From the NCBI GenBank assembly GCA_034180415.1, contig JAXFOK010000005.1, positions 1 through 64,000 of the forward strand: DNA of 64,000 bases, in the 5' to 3' direction. Position numbers and translations under genes: made by a program. The notes under the pieces were generated by a model. The model saw only the letters and a program-made list of their open reading frames with translations. It did not search any database and was not told where the DNA came from. The DNA is from CAKMMH01 sp927798255. Lineage in GTDB: Bacteria > Bdellovibrionota_C > UBA2361 > CAKMMH01. Each line of letters opens with the position of its first letter. Position 1 is the first letter of the stretch. Shown here piece by piece: positions 17,282 to 27,005 of this stretch.

Positions 17282-18286
17282 ATGTTTAATTCAAAAAGTT
17301 TTAAATTGATTTTAAGTTTTTTAATAAGTGGTGGACTTATTTATTGGATTTATAAAAGCACTAATTGGCAAGAAGTTGGCACGTCTTTTGAAGCAGTAAA
17401 AGATAGATGGTATTATATTATTCCAGCAGTTCTAGTTTTCCTTTTTCACTATGTTGTAAGAGCTTTAAGATGGGAATATTTACTTGGAATTCACACTAGC
17501 TTTTTGGCTCGTTTTAATGCAATTCAATTTGGAAATTTTACGACTTATATGCTTCCAGGGCGTGCAGGGGAATTTTTAAGACCTCTTTATTTATGTAAAA
17601 AAGAAGGACTTTCATATCCAAGCACGTTTGTTTCAATCGTAACAGAAAGGTTTTTTGATTTAATAATGGCTCTTATGTGTTTTGCTGTAATGCTTTTAGT
17701 AATAGATGTTCCAAAGGATTCATGGATATATAAAGGAGCGCCACTTTTAGTTATTCTAGCAATCGCAATTTTTACATTTATAGTACTTGCAATATTTTAT
17801 GAGAAATTTCTTCTTAAGATTTTTTACTTTTTTGAAAAATTCCTTCCTAAAAAATTATTTTCAAAATTAGAATCTATCGTAAATGAAGTGATTGAAGGCG
17901 TAAAACCACTTAAAAAACCTAAAAATTTTATAATAACTACTCTTTATTCAGCACTTGTTTGGATCTCAACCGTAGGGTTCTATTACGCATTTTTGTTTTT
18001 ATTCTATGATGCACCATCGTTAAAATTAGCTTTAGCTGTTGTTGTTTGCATCGCGTTTGCAGTCGCAGCACCAAGTGTGCCAGGATTTGTCGGAGTGTTT
18101 CAAGTTGCATGTATTGCTGCTTTTGCTCTTTGCTCAGAACCTAAAGAAACAGCTGTTACTTATTCGATAGTTTCTCATCTTTCACACTATTTTGTATTTG
18201 TAGTTTATGGCTTAATTTTAATTGCTAAGAACGGTGTGGGGCTTTTAGATAGAAAGAATATAGATAAAAATCAAGCTAATTGTTAA
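17282..18286 (+). CDS. Flippase-like membrane protein, lysylphosphatidylglycerol synthase TM/UPF0104 family
   Basis: About 334 residues from the ATG at 17282, which has GGGA nine bases upstream; an in-frame ATG at 17261 has no ribosome binding site. Eight or so hydrophobic segments. The family marks are VRALRWEYLLG near residue 65, LPGRAGEFLRPLYL near 95 with VTERFFDL following, and APSVPGFVGVFQ near 270. This is the AglD/MprF-membrane-domain family of lipid or lipid-linked sugar flippase-like proteins, without the aminoacyl transferase domain. The substrate is not known. Confidence 0.85.
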   Translation: MFNSKSFKLILSFLISGGLIYWIYKSTNWQEVGTSFEAVKDRWYYIIPAVLVFLFHYVVRALRWEYLLGIHTSFLARFNAIQFGNFTTYMLPGRAGEFLRPLYLCKKEGLSYPSTFVSIVTERFFDLIMALMCFAVMLLVIDVPKDSWIYKGAPLLVILAIAIFTFIVLAIFYEKFLLKIFYFFEKFLPKKLFSKLESIVNEVIEGVKPLKKPKNFIITTLYSALVWISTVGFYYAFLFLFYDAPSLKLALAVVVCIAFAVAAPSVPGFVGVFQVACIAAFALCSEPKETAVTYSIVSHLSHYFVFVVYGLILIAKNGVGLLDRKNIDKNQANC

Positions 18287-18303
18287 AATTAATATATAAT
18301 TCT

Positions 18304-18326
18304 CTAGCTTCGTTAAGTTACGCTAG
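18304..18326 (+). terminator. Possible terminator after the flippase-like gene
   Basis: Hairpin arms CTAG..CGT and ACGCTAG with a short loop, followed by TTTCGTTTTTG. The stem is interrupted and the T-run is broken, so support is moderate at best. Confidence 0.35.
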
Positions 18327-18476
18327 TTTCGTTTTTGAATCAAAATATTAGTGGTGTATTTTTTATATAAGCTAATATTTTGATAAAGATTACAAGTATT
18401 ATTAAACACATAATTTCTAACAATAATTTAAAATTAAATGTTTTAAAAAAATCTAAAATCTATATACAAGGTAATA

Positions 18477-19877
18477 GATAGAGTATCTTATGTATCTCTT
18501 GGCGAACATCATACTTGTGCTGTGACTTTTGATAATGAGTTGTATTGTTTTTGAAAAAATGAAAATGGAAAAATTGGCTTAGGGGATAATTAAATTTTAA
18601 ATATACCTCAAAAAATTTTAACAAATGTATCAAATATAAGTGTTTGAGTAAATCATACATGCGCCGTAAAAACTACAGGAGAGCTTTATCGCTTTAGAAG
18701 CAATGCCTAGGGGCAAGTTGGCGTAAATAGTGATGAACTATCAATCCTTTTGCCACAAAAAGTTGGTGATGGATTTAAATTTTCATTTTTAAATAATGCG
18801 CATACTTGTGGGCTAAAAGAAAATGGAGCACTTTTTTTGGGGGTACTAGTCCGCAAGTTGGAAACGAAACAAGTGATATTGAAATGGCACCAGTTGAAAT
18901 TTTTAATACAGGAAGTGAAGGCGAGCTTGATTTTTCAAATATTTGCTTAAAAAATTGGAATGCGTCATTAATTGGGACGTCTTACTCAAATGAACTTTTA
19001 GATAATTGTTTAGTAGAAGGTGCGTATGGTTTTTTGGAAATCTAGACAACCCAAGTGTGGTTTGTGATAAAGATGCAACACCTAATTGCTGTGAAAATGA
19101 AGATTATAATTTAATAGGTACTATTTGTTACGATGGATTAGGAAGATATAGGGACGAAGGTGAGTATTATTGCGCGGAAGATAAATTAGATGGGGAGAGC
19201 TTATGTAATGCTGAAGCTATCGAATCACCGCTTAATTATGAAATATGTAATTCTTTAGATGATAATTGCAATGGCCAAATTGATGAGGGGTTTTCTATTG
19301 ATGAGGAATGTACAGGTGATAATGGAATAGGGGGTATAAAATGCCTCGGGGATAATGATACATATTGTGAAATAGTAAGCACATTTACGCCAACTTTTAC
19401 TTTGACTAATACAAACACAAATACTGTTACGCAAACTTATACATTAACAGAAACTTTTACAGTAACACTTTTACAAAAACCTTTACGCCTACTAACATTT
19501 GAGAAGATACAGCAACAAACACAAATACCATTACTCCAAGTTTTTCTTTTACTTATACACCAAGTTATACAAATACATTACCAAAAATTTTCTCTCCAAC
19601 TATTTTAAAAAGTTATATTCCGACAAATAGTATTCCAAGTTTAAAAATTGTAACGCCAAAAACAATTTTAGAGAGAAGTAATATTAATAAAAATATTATT
19701 ACTTTAGAAAAGTTTGATGGTGCTTCAATTAATGAACATATAGATACGCATGATGCAGATTATAAATATGTGGTTCATGTGAGAAAATTAAAAAGATTAG
19801 GAGTAAAGGATAATTATTATAAACTTGGAAAGTTAAAATTAGTTCCAAAGTCAAAATATTTAAGGGCGGAAAACTAA
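18477..19877 (+). pseudogene. Decayed RCC1-repeat, Cys-rich and Thr-rich surface protein
   Basis: A once-continuous gene is now broken by stops and frameshifts. In order: RCC1-type repeats (VSLGEHHTCAV...ELYCF then stop; VNHTCAV...GELYRF; NNAHTCGL...GALF), then, after shifts in T/G runs near 18833 and 19030, a Cys-rich part (VCDKDATPNCC) with the metal-binding motif CNSLDDNCNGQIDEG, then a Thr-rich tail (TPTFTLTNTNTNTVTQTYT), another shift, and a basic end. Several stops fall where the RCC1 consensus has W or G. Intact relatives would be secreted surface proteins. A second decayed member lies at 29.0 kb. No start codon or signal peptide is preserved. Confidence 0.8.
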
Positions 19878-20009
19878 GAGAGACGAAGTGGAGTAGGCGA
19901 ACTTATGCCGAATATAACTCAAAACCGCGTGGTTTTTTCCTGAATTTTGTACCTTGAACTCTTAATCCTGAAGTTATGTGGTGTTACCTTAAACTTGATA
20001 TTCTTCCAT

Positions 20010-20549
20010 TTATATTTTTATCTTTTTTCTTTCATTACTAGGAATTGTTCTTTTTGTATCATTTGGAACAACTATTACATTTTCTCCCCAATCATATTTA
20101 TATGGGCTGTTGTTATATGGATAACGTCCTTCATCTTGAGGGTTATATGTTTCAGATGTTATGTAGAATAAATCTGCACTTTCACTTAATACTTTGCAAG
20201 AATGAAGAACTCCTGTTGGAATTCTAATGCATAAAGCTTTTGCTTCGGGATAAGTTAAAGTATCACCAACTGTAAATTCTTGATGCACTCTATATGTAGG
20301 GCTTTCTTCTCTGTCATCATATAAAATTACTTTTACAAGCCCTGTTGGAATATACCAGAAATCAAATTGGATGTTGTGATAATGCCAAGCCTTTACTGTG
20401 TTTTTTATCATATGCGAATGAGAAAGTTGACCAAATTTTGCATCTTTAAATACATCATCAGTACATCTTACAATTTCTCTAAAAAATCCTCTCTCATCTC
20501 CATGACTTACAAGCTCTTTAATTATAACATCATAAATTTTTGATTCCAT
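20010..20549 (-). CDS. RmlC-like cupin, dTDP-4-dehydrorhamnose 3,5-epimerase family
   Basis: 179 residues from ATG at 20549, which has GGAG eight bases upstream; the GTG at 20558 overlaps that site and is rejected. Jelly-roll cupin with DERGFFREI near the N-terminus, QLSHSHM, VKAWHYHNIQFDFWYIPTG and RIPTGVLHSCKVLS, all matching RmlC-type positions; the family catalytic His corresponds to HSH or HYH. It probably epimerises a nucleotide keto-sugar for surface glycan synthesis, although distant RmlC-like proteins may bind without catalysis. It follows the sua5 gene by seven bases, so the two are likely cotranscribed. Confidence 0.82.
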   Translation of the reverse strand: MESKIYDVIIKELVSHGDERGFFREIVRCTDDVFKDAKFGQLSHSHMIKNTVKAWHYHNIQFDFWYIPTGLVKVILYDDREESPTYRVHQEFTVGDTLTYPEAKALCIRIPTGVLHSCKVLSESADLFYITSETYNPQDEGRYPYNNSPYKYDWGENVIVVPNDTKRTIPSNERKKIKI

Positions 20550-20564
20550 AAGATGCACTCCATT

Positions 20565-21548
20565 TTATTTATTAGTTGCTCTAGTAACTCTATCCATAAT
20601 AGCAAGACCTAGGCCTTCATTGTCACATGAATCAATTACTATATAATCAAAATTCATTCTATCTAATTTATGTAATATGTAAAAGAGGTTTTTGGCTATG
20701 GTTTCTTTATTGCTTGTTAAAAATTCGATTGTTTTAAATTTATTTTTTAAATTATCTTGAATTTCACCCTCATTATTTTTAAATGAAATATAAGCTACAT
20801 TTTTACTTTTAGGTAATTTTTCGCTTGTTAAATATAAAGGAGTATGAGGAGAGTAGTGTTTTAAAAGCATCCCTGGAGATAAAATATCCTTAGGAAGTGT
20901 ATTCTTATTTTGGGTGCCATCAATAATTTCTATTCCTAAAACTTTTTCAATTTTTTCTTTTGTGATAAATCCATGCCTTAAAATAATAGGAGTTTCTTTT
21001 AAAAGAGAAAGCACTGTGCTTTCAAGTCCTACATTACAACTTCCACCATTTAAAACTGGAACATCAAATTTTTTAAATGCTTCATCTACATGATAAGCAG
21101 TTGTCGGGCTTAAAAAACCAGAAATGTTAGCGCTAGGTGCTGCTATTGGAAGATTTGTTTCTTTAAAAAGTGAAAGTGCAATTTCATGTTTTGGCATTCT
21201 TATAGCAACACTAGGTTTCCCCGCACTTACAATCTCAGGGATAATATTTTTCTTTGGAAGCACTAAAGAAAGTGGCCCAGGCCAAAACACTTTTAATTTT
21301 TCTAAAAATTCTTTTTGGAATGATTCTAATATACAAAACTCGTCAATTTGATTTATATCATAAATATGAACAATTAATGGATTAATGCTAGGACGCCCTT
21401 TAAGTCTATAAATTTCTTTTACTGCATTTTCATTTAATGCATTAGCTCCAAGTCCATACACAGTTTCTGTTGGAAACGATACAACATCGCCGTTTTTTAG
21501 TTTCTTCGCACAAAATTCTATGTTTTCTTTTGTAAATTCTAAAATCAT
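20565..21548 (-). CDS. tsaC: L-threonylcarbamoyladenylate synthase, Sua5 type
   Basis: 327 residues: an N-terminal YrdC domain with SFPTETVYGLGANA, IYRLKGRPSINPLIVHI and APSANISGFLSPTTA, then a linker (ILSPGMLLKHYSPHTPLYL) and a C-terminal Sua5 domain. It makes threonylcarbamoyl-AMP from threonine, bicarbonate and ATP for t6A modification of ANN-decoding tRNAs in the cytoplasm. The long Sua5 form, not the short TsaC form. Heads a likely two-gene unit with the RmlC-like gene. Confidence 0.93.
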   Translation of the reverse strand: MILEFTKENIEFCAKKLKNGDVVSFPTETVYGLGANALNENAVKEIYRLKGRPSINPLIVHIYDINQIDEFCILESFQKEFLEKLKVFWPGPLSLVLPKKNIIPEIVSAGKPSVAIRMPKHEIALSLFKETNLPIAAPSANISGFLSPTTAYHVDEAFKKFDVPVLNGGSCNVGLESTVLSLLKETPIILRHGFITKEKIEKVLGIEIIDGTQNKNTLPKDILSPGMLLKHYSPHTPLYLTSEKLPKSKNVAYISFKNNEGEIQDNLKNKFKTIEFLTSNKETIAKNLFYILHKLDRMNFDYIVIDSCDNEGLGLAIMDRVTRATNK

Positions 21549-21671
21549 AAAGCTACTTATTTCCTCATGTCATTTTCCCTATGCCTGATTCTTGACACAG
21601 CATGGGGTTACCTTATCCTTTGAATTTCGATTTATTCTATTCTTTTAATTAATTAATTGCAAAAATTTGAG

Positions 21672-22505
21672 CTATTTTTTCTTATTATTATTTTTATCTT
21701 CTTTGTTTTCCTCATTATTATCCGTATTATTCCATTCCTCTCTTTTGCAATTTGGGCAATATGAATAGGCAGAAAGTCCTAAGGAGCGAATTTGAAAGCA
21801 TTTTGGACAATATTGCAAAAAATATTGTTTTTGAGGTTTAGCTAAGAAAAATGTTAATACATTAAATAAATATAAAATAATACAATCAAACTCAGTTAGT
21901 GCTTTTGATGTTACAATAATAAATGAAATTATAATTGCAAATACTGTTGGAAGATTATTAACAATTAATAAGGAATCATGATATTTTTGAAGTTTTTGTT
22001 TTTTGTTTTCCTTATCACGAAGTGTAATTTGTTTTAAAATAGCCTTTGCTACACTTTTTGATTTAACTAAAAATCCTACAATTATTCCTATAATAAGAAT
22101 TGCATTTATTATATATTGGCTTTTTAGTTTATGTGCTTCAGAAAGAGTATTAAATATTCCTAAAATTGTGGTAAATAAAAGTAATCCGATAATTGAAATT
22201 ATAGTAAGCTTATTATCCTTTGTTTCATTTAATCTTTGTATCTTGTTTATAAAGAAAATTAGAAAGTGCCTTTTTGTAACAATTAAGAAATTTAATAATA
22301 TTAATATAAAACAGAATAAAAAATTGAAATTTAAAGGATAATTAATCTTTTTTTGTTCTTGTATAAAAAGCATTAAAAAAATTATAATTAAAGAAACATT
22401 CCAAATAACTGTAGTTACAGAAAGCGCCTTAAGAGCATTTTCTTTAGTATTGATAAATTCAAGATCATAATTTATGCTATATTTATTCGTGGTTAATTTT
22501 CCCAT
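21672..22505 (-). CDS. Membrane protein with C-terminal zinc ribbon, unknown function
   Basis: 277 residues, not recognised as a named family. Five or six hydrophobic segments occupy residues ~30-220, with lysine-rich connecting loops. Near the C-terminus CPKCFQIRSLGLSAYSYCPNCK has two CxxC pairs spaced as in a zinc ribbon, followed by an Asn/Glu/Lys-rich tail. The frame begins MGKLTTNKYS and is divergent from xseA with 43 bases between starts. Confidence 0.7.
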   Translation of the reverse strand: MGKLTTNKYSINYDLEFINTKENALKALSVTTVIWNVSLIIIFLMLFIQEQKKINYPLNFNFLFCFILILLNFLIVTKRHFLIFFINKIQRLNETKDNKLTIISIIGLLLFTTILGIFNTLSEAHKLKSQYIINAILIIGIIVGFLVKSKSVAKAILKQITLRDKENKKQKLQKYHDSLLIVNNLPTVFAIIISFIIVTSKALTEFDCIILYLFNVLTFFLAKPQKQYFLQYCPKCFQIRSLGLSAYSYCPNCKREEWNNTDNNEENKEDKNNNKKK

Positions 22506-22548
22506 ATAATAAATATCGGATTAAAGAATATAAATAATTAATTAAAAA

Positions 22549-23886
22549 ATGTTTAAATTCTCGAGTGTTACAGATTTAATAATAGCTATAAATGATGTAT
22601 TAGAAAATACCTTAGAAAGTATTTCTTTTGAGGGGGAAATTTCGCAAATTCAATTTTCAAGTGTTGGACATATTTATTTTACAGTAAAAGATGAAGAATC
22701 GCAGATTTCTTGTGCTATGTGGAAAACTTATACTTTCTCTATGGATTTTAAACCTAAAGAGGGGGATAAAGTCGTGTGTGTTGGAAGATGTAGCCTTTAT
22801 AATAAATCAGGGCGCTTTCAAATTGTTGTAAGCAAAATGGAGCTTCAAGGAGAAGGGGATTTAAAGAAAAAATATGAAGCTTTAAAAAAGAAACTTGAAG
22901 CTGAAGGGATTTTCGATGAAAGTAGAAAAAGACCTTTGCCTTTTTTTCCAAAAGCAATCGGGGTTGTTACATCATCTACAGGAGCAGTAATACATGACAT
23001 AATGTACAAAATAAAAGAAAGAATGCCAATTTGCCAAGTGTATTTAATTGATGTTAGAGTACAGGGAAAAGGGGCAGAAAAAGAAATTGCTGATGCAATT
23101 AATAAATTTAATAAACTTAAAAATGTTGATGTGCTAATTGTAGGACGAGGGGGAGGAAGCTTAGAGGACCTTTGGTGCTTTAATGAAGAAATTGTAGCAC
23201 GTGCAATTTACGCTTCAAAAATTCCTGTTATATCAGCTGTCGGGCATGAAACAGATGTATCACTTTCAGACCTTGCATCAGATTATAGAGCACCTACTCC
23301 TACTGGTGCCGCTGAAATTGCTGTTCCTGATAGAAAAGAATTATTAGAAAAATTAAGACTATATAAAGAAAGATTTAAAGATCCAAGCTCGTTTATTTTA
23401 CCTTATAGAGAACATGAAGCTTATTTAGAAGAAAAGTTAATAAAAGCATTTAAACATAGTGTACTTAATTTTAGACTTCGTTTTGAAAAAATTAAAAGCA
23501 AAATGCTACTTTTAAATCCTAAGAATCAAGTAAAAATAAAAAGAGAAATTTTAAATGTATTAAAAGAAAAATTATTAAAACTAAATCCAAAAATTGAAAT
23601 ACAAAGTAAGAAAGAAAAATTAGAAAATATAAAAGTTAATTTTAATAAAGCGTTAAAAGGATTAATTGATAACAAAAAACAAAGATTAATAAAACAAAAA
23701 AGTATGTTTATGCTTTTAGACTACAAGAAAACTTTAAAAAGAGGTTATTCAATTGTAAAACATGATGGAAAAATTTTAACAACTAGCAAAAGTTTAAAAA
23801 ATGGTGATTTATTAAACATCGATTTTTATGATGGAAAGATTGATACAAGGGTTGTTAAGGAAGAGTCGATTAATTCGAAAAATTAA
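22549..23886 (+). CDS. xseA: Exodeoxyribonuclease VII large subunit
   Basis: 445 residues. N-terminal OB fold (FEGEISQIQFSSVGHIYFTVKD), catalytic core with GVVTSSTGAVIHDI, VGRGGGSLEDLWCFN and SAVGHETDVSLSDLASDYRAPTPTGAAE, then a long lysine-rich coiled-coil region and a C-terminal TLKRGYSIV segment that binds the small subunit. With XseB it degrades single-stranded DNA to oligonucleotides. XseB starts 63 bases downstream. Confidence 0.97.
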   Translation: MFKFSSVTDLIIAINDVLENTLESISFEGEISQIQFSSVGHIYFTVKDEESQISCAMWKTYTFSMDFKPKEGDKVVCVGRCSLYNKSGRFQIVVSKMELQGEGDLKKKYEALKKKLEAEGIFDESRKRPLPFFPKAIGVVTSSTGAVIHDIMYKIKERMPICQVYLIDVRVQGKGAEKEIADAINKFNKLKNVDVLIVGRGGGSLEDLWCFNEEIVARAIYASKIPVISAVGHETDVSLSDLASDYRAPTPTGAAEIAVPDRKELLEKLRLYKERFKDPSSFILPYREHEAYLEEKLIKAFKHSVLNFRLRFEKIKSKMLLLNPKNQVKIKREILNVLKEKLLKLNPKIEIQSKKEKLENIKVNFNKALKGLIDNKKQRLIKQKSMFMLLDYKKTLKRGYSIVKHDGKILTTSKSLKNGDLLNIDFYDGKIDTRVVKEESINSKN

Positions 23887-23949
23887 TGAACCCCGTAGGT
23901 GTTCACTAAAATTTTTACATTAATTAATTTTAATAATAGGATACATAAT

Positions 23950-24186
23950 ATGAAAATTAAAATTAAAGATTTATTAGCAGATAATTTTGATGAAAAATTA
24001 TTAGATGATATTAAATTTGAAGAAGGAACAGAAATCCTTGAAGCGCTTATTAATCAAATAGAAGATGGAAGTTTATCTTTAGATACATCAATTGTTGCTT
24101 ATGAAAGAGGAAATAAAATTTTAAGCATGCTTAGCTCGATGCTTGATGGTGCTGAGAAGAAACTAGAGGTTATTAGCAACAAATAA
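23950..24186 (+). CDS. xseB: Exodeoxyribonuclease VII small subunit
   Basis: 78 residues, normal for XseB, from ATG at 23950 with AGGA eight bases upstream; an in-frame ATG at 23899 would add 17 residues not seen in the family. Helical hairpin with FEEGTEILEALINQIEDGSLSLD and YERGNKILSML, the family consensus. Forms the stalk with XseA and is placed directly after it. Confidence 0.93.
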   Translation: MKIKIKDLLADNFDEKLLDDIKFEEGTEILEALINQIEDGSLSLDTSIVAYERGNKILSMLSSMLDGAEKKLEVISNK

Positions 24187-24218
24187 AAAGTGAATAATAG
24201 TAGGTGGGGATAATCATG

Positions 24219-24247
24219 TTATACTTTCTATATTGTCATGGTATAAT
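24219..24247 (+). promoter_or_regulatory. Putative sigma70-type promoter for the XRE gene
   Basis: TTATAC (24219-24224) and TATAAT (24242-24247) are separated by 17 bases, 38 bases before the GTG start of the small regulator. The -10 box is perfect; the -35 box is weak. Confidence 0.5.
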
Positions 24248-24285
24248 AAAAGTTATATTATACAATACGTATTAGGATAGATCGT

Positions 24286-24471
24286 GTGAACCCAATAAAA
24301 ACTTTTAGAGAATATAGGGGATTAACTCAGGCAAAATTAGCAAAGTTAACAAATTTAAGTGTTGTTATGATAAAAAAATTAGAGTCAGGAGAAACTAAAG
24401 AAAGCTTGAAAAGTTTAAAAGCTATAGCGAAAGCTTTAAATTTAAATATTGAAGATATATTAGAAGATTAA
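24286..24471 (+). CDS. Small XRE-family DNA-binding protein
   Basis: 61 residues, GTG start with AGGA upstream. The whole protein is one Cro/CI-type helix-turn-helix: TFREYRGLTQAKLAKLTNLSVVMIKKLESGE and then SLKSLKAIAKALNLNIEDIL. It probably acts as a transcriptional repressor or regulator; no partner toxin or operator is seen beside it. It ends ten bases before the end of the convergent PBP gene. Confidence 0.85.
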   Translation: MNPIKTFREYRGLTQAKLAKLTNLSVVMIKKLESGETKESLKSLKAIAKALNLNIEDILED

Positions 24472-24481
24472 AATAATTTTT

Positions 24482-26953
24482 CTAATTCTCCACTATCTTA
24501 AAAAAACTCCTATTTTTAGAAATATCTTTTACATTTTTAAAAGTGTCGTGTACTTGTGAATTGCTATTTTTATTTTTTATAAAGTATTCTTTATAGCAAT
24601 TTGAATTTTCATTTTTTTGACTGTCTTCTAAATCGCATTTATCAAATGTAAGTTTATTAATATATACTTCTTCTACATTTTCTGGCTTTTGAAAACTTTC
24701 ATTTTCCACATATTGTAAAATACAATTTGTATAATCTTTCCATATAGGAAGCGAACTTGTCGCGCCTGTAAATGGCATCTTTTTATTATCATCTAATCCA
24801 ACCCACACGCCAGTTACTAAATTTTTGTTAAAACCTATAAACCAATTATCTTTTTGACTATTTGATGTTCCTGTTTTTCCTGCAAAATAAAGGTTGTCTC
24901 CAAACTCGCTTGCACTTCTTGCAGTGCCATTTCTAAATACTCCATTTAGTATTGTATTTAAAATAAATGTAGCTTCTTTGCTAGCAACATTTTTTTCATC
25001 AATGTTAGAGCGATATAAAATTTCATTATTATTATCATAAATCTCACTATAAAATCTTGGTGCAATAAAATGTCCTTCGTTTGAAAATGTACTATAGGCA
25101 GATACTATTTCTAAGAGTGATAAATCAATTGCACCTAAACTTATCGCAAGAGTTTTATCATTTAAATTTGAAATTTTTACTTTATTTAAAAGTTTTATAA
25201 TAGTTTTTAAACCAATTTTTTGAGCTAAATTTACAGTAGGAACATTAAGTGATTTTTCAAGTGCTTCTCTTAGTGTTACATAACCTCTAAACTTTTTATC
25301 AAAATTTTGAGGACGCCACTTTCTTTTATTTGCATCAAGTAAAACTATCGGCTCATCTTTTAAAGTGGAAATAGGAGTTGCTTGCTTATATGTATTTAAT
25401 TTAGGGTCAAGTGCTGCTAAATAAATAAAAGGTTTTATAAGAGAACCAATTTGTCTTTTTGAAAGACGCACTCTGTCAAATTGAGATAGTTTGTAATCTT
25501 TTCCTCCAATATAAGACAATATAAGTCCGGTTTGACTATCAAGTGTAACAAGTGATGCTTCGATATCTTCTAAATATGGAAATGATGTTTTTATTTTATT
25601 TAAATTTTTATTTACTGAATTATTTGCACAAATTTGAAATAGTGGATTTAAGCTAGTTTTTATTGATGAAATTTTATAAGAATGTTTACTTGGAATGTTT
25701 GCTAAAAGTGCATCATAAAAATAATTATCAATTGTTTCGTTTTCTCTTTTAACATTTAATTTAATGTCTTTTAATGATTCTTCTAAAAATGTTTGCTTGC
25801 TTATAATTTTTTCATCATATAACTTCTTTAAAACTACATTTTTTCTAAATAAAGCTTTTTTATAATTTAAAATAGGTGAATAAGTACTTGGAGCTTTTAT
25901 CATACCAACAAGAGTAGAAATTTCTGATATATTTAAATTATTTACATCTTTATTAAAATAAAATTTTGAAGCTTCTTGAAATCCTTTAATTGCAGTATTT
26001 TTATCTTGTCCAAGATAAACTAAGTTTAAATATTTTTCTAAAATTTCATCTTTTGAATAAAGAAATTCTATATAAATACTTAAGAAAGCTTCTTTAAGTT
26101 TTCTTTTCAATTTTTTTTCATTTGTTAAAAATAAATTTTTTACAAGTTGCTGAGTGATAGTGCTAGCTCCTTGTTTTGTTTTCCAATTTATTACATTTAT
26201 ATAAATAGCTCTAAATATTCCTTTTAAGTCGATTCCGATATGATTATAAAAACGTTTATCTTCAATTGTGATAAGAGCGTTTATTAAATTTTTATTAAAA
26301 TTTTTTAAAGTTAAATACTCACTTCTATCTTTTGAATTTTTATTTGAATTTATGGGAAGAGCATCTAAAATGAATTCTTTACAATCTTTGTTAATAGTAC
26401 AAGTTAATCTGTTTTCTTTGTAATTTAGTGTGTAGAGCTCCTTGCTAATTTCATTATTATTATTGCTTATATTTCTTCTAAAAAGATAAATAATATCTTC
26501 ATCTTTTGTTACTTTTTCAAAATACTCTCCCTCGTTTTGAGGAATCTCGTTAACTAAAATATAGTTTAATTCTTTTAAGAAATCTTTTAATATTTCTTTA
26601 TTTAACAAGGCATTAGCTTTAATTTTTATATTATCAGTAAGAATTTTTGCATTTTGCCCATGTTGATTATCAAAAACTTCCCTTATATATGAATTTAGTG
26701 AATAAAAAAAACAGGTTACACAAAGAGTAATAATCAAAATTATTATTGAAATTATTGATGTTTTATTAAAATAAGTGATATTATCTTTAAGTAAGTTTTT
26801 TTTAGATACTTTACTAGGTGATGTATGCAATTTTGCATTTTTTTTAGATGCACCTTTTTCTAGTGTACTCTTTTTAGATGTATTTTTTTTAGAAACATTT
26901 TTTCTAGAAGCTTTTTGAGGCGATGTTTTCTTTGTCTTAATTTTTTCTTGCAT
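24482..26953 (-). CDS. Class A penicillin-binding protein (PBP1A-like)
   Basis: 823 residues. A Lys/Ser-rich cytoplasmic tail (~60 residues) with repeated KKxxSKK motifs precedes one membrane anchor. The GT51 transglycosylase domain has TIEDKRFYNHIG near residue 230 and GASTITQQLVKNL. The transpeptidase domain has the nucleophile in GSLIKP (SxxK, ~residue 500), SLN (SxN) and KTGTS. It polymerises and cross-links peptidoglycan in the periplasm. The unusually long repetitive basic tail is the only oddity. Single gene between convergent XRE and divergent yebC. Confidence 0.95.
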   Translation of the reverse strand: MQEKIKTKKTSPQKASRKNVSKKNTSKKSTLEKGASKKNAKLHTSPSKVSKKNLLKDNITYFNKTSIISIIILIITLCVTCFFYSLNSYIREVFDNQHGQNAKILTDNIKIKANALLNKEILKDFLKELNYILVNEIPQNEGEYFEKVTKDEDIIYLFRRNISNNNNEISKELYTLNYKENRLTCTINKDCKEFILDALPINSNKNSKDRSEYLTLKNFNKNLINALITIEDKRFYNHIGIDLKGIFRAIYINVINWKTKQGASTITQQLVKNLFLTNEKKLKRKLKEAFLSIYIEFLYSKDEILEKYLNLVYLGQDKNTAIKGFQEASKFYFNKDVNNLNISEISTLVGMIKAPSTYSPILNYKKALFRKNVVLKKLYDEKIISKQTFLEESLKDIKLNVKRENETIDNYFYDALLANIPSKHSYKISSIKTSLNPLFQICANNSVNKNLNKIKTSFPYLEDIEASLVTLDSQTGLILSYIGGKDYKLSQFDRVRLSKRQIGSLIKPFIYLAALDPKLNTYKQATPISTLKDEPIVLLDANKRKWRPQNFDKKFRGYVTLREALEKSLNVPTVNLAQKIGLKTIIKLLNKVKISNLNDKTLAISLGAIDLSLLEIVSAYSTFSNEGHFIAPRFYSEIYDNNNEILYRSNIDEKNVASKEATFILNTILNGVFRNGTARSASEFGDNLYFAGKTGTSNSQKDNWFIGFNKNLVTGVWVGLDDNKKMPFTGATSSLPIWKDYTNCILQYVENESFQKPENVEEVYINKLTFDKCDLEDSQKNENSNCYKEYFIKNKNSNSQVHDTFKNVKDISKNRSFFKIVEN

Positions 26954-27005
26954 ACACTCACTTATAATATCAGATTTTTATATTTATTACATAAGGAAAA
27001 TTTTT

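Noticed and set aside
18477..19877. TGA read as tryptophan (alternative code) to rescue the RCC1-type gene
   Set aside because: TAA stops and frameshifts are also present, intact genes use TGG for Trp, and tatC ends with TGA.
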